This document shows, piece by piece, positions 15,978-24,458 of a stretch of DNA of 43,256 bases (within the stretch, counting starts at the first letter, position 1; every line of letters starts with the position of its first letter). The notes beneath the pieces are model-generated. The model saw only the letters and a program-made list of their open reading frames with translations, ran no database searches and was not told where the DNA came from. Location of the stretch: positions 1 to 43,256 of the forward strand of contig JAGXHL010000003.1 of assembly GCA_024636215.1 (NCBI GenBank), written 5' to 3'. A program made the position numbers and the translations under genes. The stretch comes from Deltaproteobacteria bacterium. Lineage in GTDB: Bacteria > Desulfobacterota > Desulfuromonadia > Desulfuromonadales > BM103.

Positions 15978-18362
15978 ATGGCTAATTCCCTGGTTATCGT
16001 CGAATCTCCGGCGAAAGCAAAAACCATCGAGAAATTTCTCGGCAAGGGCTACAAAGTCCTGGCCTCATACGGTCACGTACGTGCTTTGCCCAGTAAGCAG
16101 GGTTCCGTCGATATCGAGAACGATTTCGAACCCAATTACCAGGTGCTGGCCGAGAGCAAGAAGCACATCGATCTTCTCAGGAAGGAAGTGGCCAAAAGCA
16201 ATGAACTGATCCTTGCAACCGACCTCGACCGTGAAGGGGAAGCCATTGCCTGGCACCTGCTCGAGGCGCTCGGCATTGATGAGAGCGGCGACCAACCACA
16301 GGTTAAACGCGTCACCTTTCATGAGATCACCAAGCCGGCTATCCTGGCTGCAATGGCGAGCCCGCGTCATATCGATCGTGGCCTGGTCGATGCTCAGCAG
16401 GCCCGCTCAGTTCTTGATTACCTGGTTGGCTTCAACCTCTCCCCCTTCCTCTGGAAGAAGATTCGCTATGGTCTCTCCGCCGGTCGCGTTCAATCCGTCG
16501 CCCTGCGCCTGATCTGTGAGCGAGAAAACGAAATTGAGGCTTTCGAACCACGTGAATACTGGACCATTGAAGCTCTGCTGGCAAACACGGCTGGAGCCGG
16601 CTTCACCGCCAGACTGCATAGTCTCGACGACGCGAAACTCGACAAGTTTGCAATCGGCGACCAGGCCCGGGCGGAAGCCATCATGGCCGACCTGGAGTTG
16701 GCCGAGTTCCGGGTCGCCAAGCTCGAGAAGAAGGAACGTAAACGCAATCCGGCAGCCCCCTTCACTACCAGCACTTTACAGCAGGAAGCCAACCGCAAGC
16801 TCGGTTTCTCGGCGCGCAAAACCATGGCCACCGCCCAGAAACTCTATGAGGGCATTGACATCGGTGAGGGCAGCCATGGTCTGATCACCTACATGCGAAC
16901 GGATTCTGTCGCCCTGTCAGAGCAGGCCACCAGTGAGGCGCGCACAGTCATCTGTCAGCTGTACGGTGAAAATTACGCCCTCAGCAATCCGCGTGTGTTC
17001 AAAAACAAAAGTAAGAACGCCCAAGAGGCCCATGAAGCAGTCCGTCCCACCTCGATCGCCCATACACCGGAGAAGCTCAAGAAGCACCTTACTGCCGATC
17101 AGTATCGTCTCTACCAGCTGATCTGGAAACGCACAGTCGCTTCGCAGATGACCTCGGCGATCTTCGACGCAACCAGCGTCGACATTTCTGCCGGTGAGCG
17201 CTACAGCTTCCGCGCCTCGGGCCAGATCATCCGTTTTCCCGGCTTTATGGCTCTCTACATCGAAGGCACCGATAACAGTGATGATGAAGAGAAGGAGGGG
17301 ATACTGCCACCACTCGTCGAGGGCGAAGATCTGAAACGCGAGCAGCTGACTCCTGAACAACACTTCACCCAACCGCCGCCCCGCTTCACCGAGGCCAGCC
17401 TGGTAAAGACCCTTGAAGAATACGGCATCGGTCGTCCCTCAACCTATGCCAGCATCATGAACACATTGGTGACACGCAAGTATGTCCGTCTGGAAAAGCG
17501 CGTTTTTTACCCGGAGGACGTCGGCCGGGTGGTCACCAAGCTGTTGACCGAACATTTCAGTCGTTATGTCGACTACGACTTTACCGCCGCCCTGGAAGAA
17601 GATCTTGACGCCATCTCCCGAGGTGAAAAGGATTGGACCCCGGCGGTCAAACAGTTCTGGGATCCTTTTATTGCTCTGCTCAAGCAGAAAGATCAGGAGG
17701 TCAGTAAATCCGATCTGACCACAGAAAAAACCGACAAGAGATGCCCGGAATGCGAAAAGGAGCTGGTCATCAAGCTAGGCCGTTCCGGGCGTTTCCTGGC
17801 CTGCTCCGGGTTTCCCGACTGCCGTCACACCGAACCGCTGGCAACCGGCGGTCAGCCTGCGGAAGAACCGGTCATGTCGGCAGAGAAATGTGATAAATGC
17901 GGAGCCGGCATGCTGATCAAGACGGGTCGCTACGGCAAGTTCCTGGCCTGCAGCGCTTATCCGGCGTGCAAGAACATCCAGCCGCTGGAGAAACCCGTAG
18001 CCCTCGACATCAGCTGTCCACAGTGCAAGGAGGGCGAGATGATGGAGAAGAAGAGCCGCTTTGGCAAGATCTTCTACTCCTGCAACCGTTATCCGAAATG
18101 CAAGTACGCTCTCTGGAACCCGCCGAAGCAAGAGGCCTGTCCGAAGTGTGGCTGGCCGCTGACCGAGATCAAAACCACCAAGCGCTGGGGCACAGTACAA
18201 CGATGTCCGCAAGAAAACTGCGACTGGGAAAAACAGCTGGTCGCACCGGAGGAAAAGGTCTCAGCCAAGAAAGAGGCCGTCAGCAAAGCTCCGGTGAAAA
18301 AGACGGCGGTGAAGAAACCCACGGCTGCCAAAGCCAAAAAGACCACCGGCAAAAAGGCCTGA
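15978..18362 (+). CDS. topA: DNA topoisomerase I
   Basis: TopA relaxes negative supercoils by breaking and rejoining one strand. The 794-residue protein has the Toprim motifs [13 protein letters not shown] (about 7-18) and [15 protein letters not shown] (80-94), the catalytic Tyr305 in [10 protein letters not shown], and four C-terminal zinc ribbons (from [24 protein letters not shown] and CPKCGWPL). It ends in a Lys/Ala-rich basic tail of about 40 residues. The ATG at 15978 is the family start but has no clear Shine-Dalgarno, and the frame is open into smg upstream. A strong terminator follows the stop. Confidence 0.93.
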   Translation: MANSLVIVESPAKAKTIEKFLGKGYKVLASYGHVRALPSKQGSVDIENDFEPNYQVLAESKKHIDLLRKEVAKSNELILATDLDREGEAIAWHLLEALGIDESGDQPQVKRVTFHEITKPAILAAMASPRHIDRGLVDAQQARSVLDYLVGFNLSPFLWKKIRYGLSAGRVQSVALRLICERENEIEAFEPREYWTIEALLANTAGAGFTARLHSLDDAKLDKFAIGDQARAEAIMADLELAEFRVAKLEKKERKRNPAAPFTTSTLQQEANRKLGFSARKTMATAQKLYEGIDIGEGSHGLITYMRTDSVALSEQATSEARTVICQLYGENYALSNPRVFKNKSKNAQEAHEAVRPTSIAHTPEKLKKHLTADQYRLYQLIWKRTVASQMTSAIFDATSVDISAGERYSFRASGQIIRFPGFMALYIEGTDNSDDEEKEGILPPLVEGEDLKREQLTPEQHFTQPPPRFTEASLVKTLEEYGIGRPSTYASIMNTLVTRKYVRLEKRVFYPEDVGRVVTKLLTEHFSRYVDYDFTAALEEDLDAISRGEKDWTPAVKQFWDPFIALLKQKDQEVSKSDLTTEKTDKRCPECEKELVIKLGRSGRFLACSGFPDCRHTEPLATGGQPAEEPVMSAEKCDKCGAGMLIKTGRYGKFLACSAYPACKNIQPLEKPVALDISCPQCKEGEMMEKKSRFGKIFYSCNRYPKCKYALWNPPKQEACPKCGWPLTEIKTTKRWGTVQRCPQENCDWEKQLVAPEEKVSAKKEAVSKAPVKKTAVKKPTAAKAKKTTGKKA

Positions 18363-18388
18363 TCAGCGCCTTGTCATTACAACTGAGA

Positions 18389-18422
18389 GACGGCCGGGCC
18401 CAGTTGCCCGGCCGTCCCTTTT
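18389..18422 (+). terminator. Rho-independent terminator of topA
   Basis: A perfect 11-bp stem, GACGGCCGGGC (18389-18399) with GCCCGGCCGTC (18406-18416), a six-base loop and then CCTTTT. It ends 17 bases before the trmFO start. Confidence 0.85.
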
Positions 18423-18438
18423 GAGCAAGGTCCTCATT

Positions 18439-19773
18439 ATGACCCCTATCACAATCATCGGCGCCGGCCTGGCCGGCTGTGAAGCCGCATGGCAGATCGC
18501 CCGGCAGGGAATTCCCGTTGAAATCTTCGAGATGCGTCCGCAGCGCATGACACCGGCCCACCAGAGTGGTCGTCTCGGCGAGCTGGTCTGTTCCAACAGC
18601 TTGCGTGGCATCGGCATGCATAACGCAGTCGGCCTATTGAAGGAAGAATTGCGTCGCTGCAACAGCCTGTTTATGGAGGCAGCAGACGCCCATGCTGTCC
18701 CGGCTGGTGGTGCATTGGCAGTTGACCGTGACGACTTTGCCGATCACTTGACCAAGGCCATCACAACGCATCCTCTCATCACCCTGCGGCGCCAGGAGAT
18801 CACCGACATTCCCGTTGACCGCATGGTCATCATTGCCAGTGGCCCACTGACCTCCGATGCTCTCGCCGAAAAGATTTCCGTGCTGACCGGTAAGGACCAT
18901 CTCTATTTCTACGATGCCATCGCGCCGATCGTTGAGGCTGATTCAATCGACCGCAAACAGGTTTACGCGGCATCACGCTACGACAAAGGTGGCGCGGACT
19001 ATCTCAACTGCCCCTTTGACAAACAGCAGTATCTTGCCTTTGTTGAAAGCCTTTGCAAAGGCGACAAAGTCGCCGCGCACAATTTCGAGAAAGTCGTTCA
19101 TTTTGAGGGTTGCATGCCGATTGAAGTGCTCGCCGAGCGCGGCGCAATGACCCTCGCCTTCGGACCAATGAAACCGGTCGGTCTGCGCGATCCACGCACC
19201 GGGCGCGATCCGTTTGCGGTTGTCCAGCTTCGTCAGGATGACCGACACGCCAACCTGTACAACCTGGTCGGCTTCCAAACCAAGCTGACTTACCCGGAAC
19301 AGCAGCGCATCTTCCGTAGCATTCCCGGACTGGAGAATGTCCGTTTTGCCCGCCTGGGGAGCATGCATCGCAACACCTTCATTAACGCCCCGGCTTGCCT
19401 GAGCGAAACGCTGCAGCTCAAGCAGGCACCGAATATCTTCTTTGCCGGTCAGATTACCGGTGTCGAGGGTTACGTTGAATCTGCCGCAAGCGGTTTTCTG
19501 GCGGGTCTTTTTGCTGCCGCTTACCATAGAGGCAACAGCCTGCAGCCGCCTCCATCAACAACGGCTCTTGGAGCGCTGCTCAGCTACCCCGTCAATGCAT
19601 CGCCTGAGGGTTTTCAGCCAATGAATATTACCTACGGGCTCTTCCCGGATCTTGAGCAGCGGATCCGCAAACGCCGTGACCGCCGCCAGGCTTTAGCCGA
19701 TCGCGCCTTGATGGATCTTGAGACCTGGCGCAGCAGCCTGCCTGCCGCATCTACGGGATTGCCAGAAGACTGA
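18439..19773 (+). CDS. trmFO: TrmFO, folate-dependent tRNA uracil-54 methyltransferase
   Basis: TrmFO makes 5-methyluridine at position 54 of tRNA using methylene-tetrahydrofolate and FADH2. The 444-residue protein shows the FAD-binding [14 protein letters not shown] (about residues 4-17), the [10 protein letters not shown] motif with Cys51, the [15 protein letters not shown] motif with a second reactive Cys, and [23 protein letters not shown] 18439 is preferred over an upstream TTG at 18421, because the TTG sits within the T-run of the topA terminator. The gene after topA matches a common order. Repeat A copy 2 follows. Confidence 0.95.
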   Translation: MTPITIIGAGLAGCEAAWQIARQGIPVEIFEMRPQRMTPAHQSGRLGELVCSNSLRGIGMHNAVGLLKEELRRCNSLFMEAADAHAVPAGGALAVDRDDFADHLTKAITTHPLITLRRQEITDIPVDRMVIIASGPLTSDALAEKISVLTGKDHLYFYDAIAPIVEADSIDRKQVYAASRYDKGGADYLNCPFDKQQYLAFVESLCKGDKVAAHNFEKVVHFEGCMPIEVLAERGAMTLAFGPMKPVGLRDPRTGRDPFAVVQLRQDDRHANLYNLVGFQTKLTYPEQQRIFRSIPGLENVRFARLGSMHRNTFINAPACLSETLQLKQAPNIFFAGQITGVEGYVESAASGFLAGLFAAAYHRGNSLQPPPSTTALGALLSYPVNASPEGFQPMNITYGLFPDLEQRIRKRRDRRQALADRALMDLETWRSSLPAASTGLPED

Positions 19774-19796
19774 AACCCTGCTAGTCTTAAAATGAT

Positions 19797-19930
19797 GTAA
19801 ATATTCAGCACATAAGCGGGTGCATGTAGTCTGCAGCCATTGCCTGCGTCCAACGTTGTCACTTAACTTCCCGCAAGCACCAGCTGCAGTCCACATGCTG
19901 TGCCGTTGGGAAAGGGAGCTGAAGAGTTAC
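19797..19930. repeat. Repeat family A, copy 2, inverted relative to copy 1
   Basis: This 134-base element reads as the reverse complement of copy 1. Its ends are GTAAATATTCAG (19797-19808) and CTGAAGAGTTAC (19919-19930). Internal arms TGCATGTAGTCTGCAGCC and GCTGCAGTCCACATGC are retained. It sits between trmFO and the diguanylate cyclase gene and contains no reading frame. Confidence 0.85.
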
Positions 19931-20002
19931 AAAATAATTTACAATGCAATTGTGTATTCCGGTACTGCATAAAGTGACAGTCCTGTCCTCAGGGGGCAAG
20001 CA

Positions 20003-22048
20003 GTGGCATCAACAGGCACATCAAGCAAATTTGTCGATTCTCGCGATCTGTTAGACCTCTTGCGTCAACACCCGCTTACCCAACCTTTCAATCTGGCTCT
20101 CTGTTCTGAACGTCATGGCCGCAAGGGTCTTCTGCAGGCAATCCATGCAGTCTGCCCCTCGCTTGATGGCAAGAACCGCTGCACTTCTGAATGCTATCAG
20201 CACTGGGAACAAAACCTCTCTCAGGCTCTATTGGCAAACCAACCGATCGTTCACTCCTGTGACCAAGGGGTGCTCTGCTTCACCGTCCCTCTACCGGAGG
20301 GCAAGGATTTGCCGGACAGCCTGATCGGCGGCGGTGTCTTTGAGCGGGAGGCAACGATCAGTCGTGAAGTCAAAGGGATTGAGTGGTCAACGATGGACGA
20401 GTCAAGAGTCGACTCCGGACAATCGCCCCAATCGATCAGCATGCTGGAAGCACAAACTATCATCGAGGAACTATCCCGGACGCTGCCGCGACTGGTCGAC
20501 CAGCAAGTCTACGCCCTGAGCCTGGACCGCACCACCCAGCGGCTTGCAGCCGTTCAAAAACTGACTCGTGATCTTGCCGACGGCATGGAGCGAGAACAAG
20601 CCCTGGCGATCGTCAGTGAAGCCCTGGTCGTTCTTTTCGACTTGCCCAAAGTTCTGATTGTTTTGCAGCAACCCGAATACGCTATGACGATCCATTCGAC
20701 GCTCGGCCTTGATTCAAGCACCTTTCAGCTTGACCGAGATCGTCTTGCTGATCACTTTGCCAAGGGCTGCGGCCACCCGGAAACCTTGCCGGGAGAAGCG
20801 TTGTCGGTGTTCTTCCCGGGTCTGGAGACCCGTTCGGCCCATTTTTTCCCTTTGAACGCAAACAACTGCCAGTTCGGTACAATCGTAATTCTGGACGTCG
20901 ACCTGCACAGTCGTGACCAGGCCCTGATCGAGCTGTTGGTCAACTGTCTTGCAACTCAACTGGATAGCCTGAAGACGGCTGAAGGCCATCGCCTGGAACG
21001 GCAGGTCTGTACGCGTCTGGTCGCCATGATCAGCTCGCTTGCCCTGATCGACAATCGCCAGGAGTTGTATCTGCAGATTCTGGAAATGTCAGCCGAGCTT
21101 CTGTCTGCTACCAGCGGTTCGCTCATGCTCCTTGATGAAACCGATGGCAGCTTGAAGATTGTCGCCGCCAAAGGCATGACCCCTGCGTTGGCCAGAACCA
21201 TGTCGGTAAGCTTCGGCGAGGGAATCGCCGGCCGGGTGGCCAGAAGCGGCTTTCCGTTGCTGGTCACCGATATCGAACGGGATCAACGGATCGCCGGCAA
21301 AAACCGGCCGCGTTTTAAAACCAAATCGTTTCTTTGTCTGCCGCTCGAAGCTGAGGGTCGCCTGCTTGGCGTTCTCAACCTGGCCGACAAGAGCAACGGC
21401 TCCGGCTTTACAGACGCTGACCTCAAGCTGGTACAGGCTTTCACCAAGCATGCGGTGTTAATGATCGACCGGGCTGCGATTCTGGAAAAGGCCGGCCAGT
21501 TCGAACAACTCGCCATCACCGACCCATTGACCGGCCTGTACAACCGTCGTTTCCTGGAAGATCGCCTGCAAGAGGAATTCAGCCGTGGCCAACGTCAACA
21601 ACAGAACTTCTGCATCATCCTGGCTGATCTGGATAACTTCAAAATCTACAATGACATCTGCGGCCACCTGGCCGGCGATAACGCCTTACGTAAAACCGCC
21701 GATCTGTTGCGGCGTTCCGCACGCGACATGGACGTTGTGACTCGCTTCGGCGGTGAGGAATTCTGTCTGATTCTACCGGGGACCGGCAAACATGAGTCGA
21801 TTTTTGTCGGCGAACGCATTCGCCGGGCGATCGAGGCTGAGAACTTTCCAGGTGAAAACCATCTGCCTCTTGGCCGCCTGACCATCAGTATGGGTATCGC
21901 GACCTTCCCTGCCGATGGCGTGACGGCGGATGCATTGATTCATGCCGCCGACCAGGCGCTTTATCAAGCAAAGGCTCTGGGTCGCAATCGTCTGGTCCGC
22001 TACGAATCTACCCTGGAAAATTTTGCTCTCTTGTCACACCACGAATAA
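20003..22048 (+). CDS. Diguanylate cyclase with PocR-like and GAF sensor domains
   Basis: The 681-residue protein has an N-terminal PocR-like sensory domain (about 5-115) with cysteines in AVCPSLDG, NRCTSECYQHW, CDQG and VLCF. A degenerate GAF-like region (about 165-320) and a clear GAF domain (about 335-490, with LLDETDG and FGEGIAGRVARSG) follow. A C-terminal GGDEF domain (about 505-670) has an intact GGEEF active site (RFGGEEFCLILPG). An RDMD sequence five residues before GGEEF fits the RxxD inhibitory site. It should make cyclic di-GMP in response to a ligand or redox cue. GTG start with GGGGG upstream. No transmembrane segment is visible, so it is cytoplasmic. Confidence 0.88.
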   Translation: MASTGTSSKFVDSRDLLDLLRQHPLTQPFNLALCSERHGRKGLLQAIHAVCPSLDGKNRCTSECYQHWEQNLSQALLANQPIVHSCDQGVLCFTVPLPEGKDLPDSLIGGGVFEREATISREVKGIEWSTMDESRVDSGQSPQSISMLEAQTIIEELSRTLPRLVDQQVYALSLDRTTQRLAAVQKLTRDLADGMEREQALAIVSEALVVLFDLPKVLIVLQQPEYAMTIHSTLGLDSSTFQLDRDRLADHFAKGCGHPETLPGEALSVFFPGLETRSAHFFPLNANNCQFGTIVILDVDLHSRDQALIELLVNCLATQLDSLKTAEGHRLERQVCTRLVAMISSLALIDNRQELYLQILEMSAELLSATSGSLMLLDETDGSLKIVAAKGMTPALARTMSVSFGEGIAGRVARSGFPLLVTDIERDQRIAGKNRPRFKTKSFLCLPLEAEGRLLGVLNLADKSNGSGFTDADLKLVQAFTKHAVLMIDRAAILEKAGQFEQLAITDPLTGLYNRRFLEDRLQEEFSRGQRQQQNFCIILADLDNFKIYNDICGHLAGDNALRKTADLLRRSARDMDVVTRFGGEEFCLILPGTGKHESIFVGERIRRAIEAENFPGENHLPLGRLTISMGIATFPADGVTADALIHAADQALYQAKALGRNRLVRYESTLENFALLSHHE

Positions 22049-22077
22049 ACAACCCCAACAGACATCGGAATTTTTCC

Positions 22078-22737
22078 ATGCTATACGCTCCCCACGAGAT
22101 TGTTCTCGCCTCGGCTTCACCCCGGCGACGCGAACTTCTGGCCCAGGTCGGGATCAACTTTCAGGTTGTGCCCAGCAATGCAGACGAAACGCTGCTTGCA
22201 GACGAATCACCGCAAGCACACGTGACACGCCTCAGTTGCGACAAAGCCATGGAAGTCGCCGGCCGACCAGGCCAGGGGGGTCGCTGGTTCATCGGCAGCG
22301 ATACCGTGGTTGTCCGCGACGAAGTCATCCTCGGCAAACCGGCCGATACATCGGAAGCCACAGCAATGCTCATCAGCCTTTCCGGGCGCAGCCACCGGGT
22401 CATCTCCGGCTATGCGGTCCACGATCGTGACAGCCAGCGCACACTCAGTGCCGCGGTCACCACCACAGTCTTTTTCAAGGAATTGACAACCCGGGAAATT
22501 GAAGGGTACATTGCTACGCATGAACCTTTTGACAAGGCAGGCTCTTATGCCATTCAGGGGATCGGAGCATTTATGATCCCCAGCATTGAAGGCAGCTATA
22601 CCAACGTGGTCGGCCTGCCGCTTTGCGAAGTCATCGCGGCTCTTGAAGAGCTCGGTGCCATCGAGCTGTTTGGCAGTCAGTGCCGGGTTGTTCAAAAAGT
22701 GCAAAACGAAAGGCTCAACGCAAAGATGCAAAGATAA
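22078..22737 (+). CDS. maf: Maf-like nucleotide pyrophosphatase
   Basis: Maf proteins hydrolyse non-canonical or house-cleaning nucleoside triphosphates. The 219-residue protein has the family motifs IVLASASPRRRELL (about 8-21), GSDTVV and DKAGSYAIQGIGAFMI, and ends the fold with YTNVVGLPLCEVIAAL. The last 15 or so residues (VQKVQNERLNAKMQR) do not look like Maf and are encoded by the edge of a simple-sequence repeat that follows. So the C-terminus is likely an extension produced by repeat insertion. It probably shares a transcript with the diguanylate cyclase gene 29 bases upstream. Confidence 0.92.
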   Translation: MLYAPHEIVLASASPRRRELLAQVGINFQVVPSNADETLLADESPQAHVTRLSCDKAMEVAGRPGQGGRWFIGSDTVVVRDEVILGKPADTSEATAMLISLSGRSHRVISGYAVHDRDSQRTLSAAVTTTVFFKELTTREIEGYIATHEPFDKAGSYAIQGIGAFMIPSIEGSYTNVVGLPLCEVIAALEELGAIELFGSQCRVVQKVQNERLNAKMQR

Positions 22738-22855
22738 AAAGAAAGACGCAAAGAAAGGCTCTTAGGTTGAACCAAAGGGCTTTCTTTCTTTTTCCTTTCC
22801 TGGCTTCTCTTTGCGACTTGAGTGAGCGCAGCGAACGGGCGTTGAGATTATGGTC
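22705..22855. repeat. Simple-repeat region (GCAAAG-type) with inverted partner
   Basis: Repeated ACGCAAAG/TGCAAAG units (22718-22757) are followed by a T/C-rich arm ending TTCTCTTTGCG (about 22800-22815) that is roughly complementary. A segment resembling the common GAGTGAGCGCAGCGAACGGG repeat follows (about 22818-22840). The left part is translated as the end of Maf. Confidence 0.65.
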
Positions 22856-22909
22856 GGTTTTCCAAACGAGAGTCACCACATCGGTGACATACGTTTTTAA
22901 GGTCAGGTT

Positions 22910-23593
22910 ATGGATATCGCAACCAACATCGCAGAGATTCAAAAACGGATTGCAGCCGCCTGTAAAAGCTGCGGTCGTAATCCCGCGGAGGTTCGCCTGG
23001 TCGCCGTCTCCAAAAAGAAGCCGGCAGAAGATATTGACGCTGCCTTCGCTACCGGACAGACCTTGTTCGGTGAAAGCTACGTCCAGGAGTGCGTTGCCAA
23101 GATCGAAGCAGTTAAAGCCGCTGTCGAATGGCATTTCATCGGCGCACTGCAGAGCAATAAAGTGAAATACCTGCGTGGCAAGGTTGCCATGATTCATTCC
23201 GTCGACCGTTTTTCCCTGGCAGAGGAAATCGATCGGCAATGGGGCAAGGATAACGCCTGCGTCGACATTCTTATCCAGGTCAATATCGGTGAAGAAGCAA
23301 GCAAGTCTGGAACCACGGCCAGCGATCTGATTGAACTGGTCCGCCAGGTTGCTCGACTCGAGCATGTCCGCATCAAGGGGCTGATGACCCTGCCGCCATG
23401 GGAAGCCGATCTCGAAGAGGTACGTCCGTATTTTCGGCAGCTGCGGCAACTGGCGGAGCAGATTGCCGAACTGGAGCTGCCTGACGTCGGCATGCATGAG
23501 CTTTCCATGGGTATGAGTCACGATTATGAAGTGGCTATCGAAGAGGGTGCCACCCTGATCCGTATCGGCACCGCCATTTTTGGTGAAAGATAG
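22910..23593 (+). CDS. yggS: PLP-binding homeostasis protein, YggS/PLPBP family
   Basis: This family keeps pyridoxal 5'-phosphate balanced and has no known catalytic activity. The 227-residue protein is of usual length and shows RLVAVSKKKPAEDI with the PLP-binding lysine (about residue 35), LFGESYVQE, WHFIGALQSNKVKYL, LIQVNIGEEASKSG, ELSMGMSHDYEVAIEEGATLIRIGTAIFG. All motifs are intact. AAGGTC precedes the ATG by about seven bases. A small hairpin GTCACC-ACATC-GGTGAC (22871-22887) lies upstream. Confidence 0.95.
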   Translation: MDIATNIAEIQKRIAAACKSCGRNPAEVRLVAVSKKKPAEDIDAAFATGQTLFGESYVQECVAKIEAVKAAVEWHFIGALQSNKVKYLRGKVAMIHSVDRFSLAEEIDRQWGKDNACVDILIQVNIGEEASKSGTTASDLIELVRQVARLEHVRIKGLMTLPPWEADLEEVRPYFRQLRQLAEQIAELELPDVGMHELSMGMSHDYEVAIEEGATLIRIGTAIFGER

Positions 23594-23608
23594 CCTGACT
23601 GGCAGCTG

Positions 23609-23774
23609 GCAGACTGTCGGACTATCCATGAACCGGCTGCAAATCCGGCTGTTTGGCCCATATTTCAGCTTCTTTTTGGTCCATAGCTACAGCCATGAAC
23701 CTGCAAATAAGCTAAAATCTGTTCTCAAACATCCAAATTTTCGCTTCGGCCTGTATAGTCCGACAGGCTGCTAG
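23609..23774. mobile_element. Repeat family B, copy 2, inverted relative to copy 1
   Basis: The right end keeps the terminal repeat found in copy 1 (23755-23774); the left end is GCAGACTGTCGGACTAT (23609-23625), one mismatch from it and lacking CTA. Flanking bases GGCAGCT (23601-23607) and AGCTGCC (23775-23781) are a further 7-bp inverted pair. The element fills the gap between yggS and gph. Confidence 0.85.
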
Positions 23775-23816
23775 AGCTGCCGTTGCCAGCCTCCAGCCCC
23801 GAACCCTGGTTTTGAC

Positions 23817-24458
23817 ATGCCCATAGACGCCTTTCTCTTTGATCTCGACGGCACGCTGATCGATACCATTCCCGATTTGACCAAATCGGTCAATCTGTTG
23901 CGGGAAGAACTTGACCTGCCTGCCGTAACCAGTAACGAGGTCCGTGGCCACGTAGGCGACGGTGTCGGTCTGCTGGTGCAGCGCGCCCTGCCGCAAGGTC
24001 TGTTCAGCGAGGCCCGGCGTAGGCGTTTCATGGAAATTTACTCTGATCACCTGACCGACGAATCACGAATCTACCCTGGGATTATGACCTTTCTCGCTAT
24101 GCACTGCGGCATGCCAATGGCTGTGGTTACCAATAAACCCCAGGCGCTGGCCGACATCATTATTGACCGTCTCAAACTTTCGCCGTTTTTTCAAGGGATC
24201 ATCGGAGCCGAGCTCGCTCTGCAGAAGAAACCACATCCCGACATGGTCCACCGCGCTCTTGCCCTGCTGGGCAGCATGCCGCAACGAACGGTTCTGCTCG
24301 GTGATCATCATGTCGATCTGCGCGCCGCCCACGCTGCCGGCATCAAGTCCTGCTTCTGTGCCTGGGGACTGGGTCACGATGACAACCTGCACGCTGACTT
24401 TCAGGCCGCAACCCCAGCTGATTTACCGGAACTCTTTCCTGTGAGCATGAATTCTTGA
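23817..24458 (+). CDS. gph: Phosphoglycolate phosphatase-like HAD hydrolase
   Basis: Gph removes phosphate from 2-phosphoglycolate, formed during DNA repair. The 213-residue protein begins MPIDAFLFDLDGTLIDT with the nucleophile Asp9 and Asp11 of the HAD motif, then VVTNKPQ (motif II Thr), LQKKPHPD (motif III Lys) and LLGDHHVDLRAAHAAG (motif IV; the usual GDS/T is GDH here, and the metal-binding acid is retained). Closely related phosphatases with other substrates cannot be excluded. No strong Shine-Dalgarno is visible. It lies 42 bases after repeat B copy 2 and overlaps the next gene by four bases. Confidence 0.88.
   Translation: MPIDAFLFDLDGTLIDTIPDLTKSVNLLREELDLPAVTSNEVRGHVGDGVGLLVQRALPQGLFSEARRRRFMEIYSDHLTDESRIYPGIMTFLAMHCGMPMAVVTNKPQALADIIIDRLKLSPFFQGIIGAELALQKKPHPDMVHRALALLGSMPQRTVLLGDHHVDLRAAHAAGIKSCFCAWGLGHDDNLHADFQAATPADLPELFPVSMNS

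Noticed and set aside
22715..23629. A 304-codon minus-strand frame opposite yggS
   Set aside because: It covers yggS in antisense and part of the simple repeat; no family resemblance.
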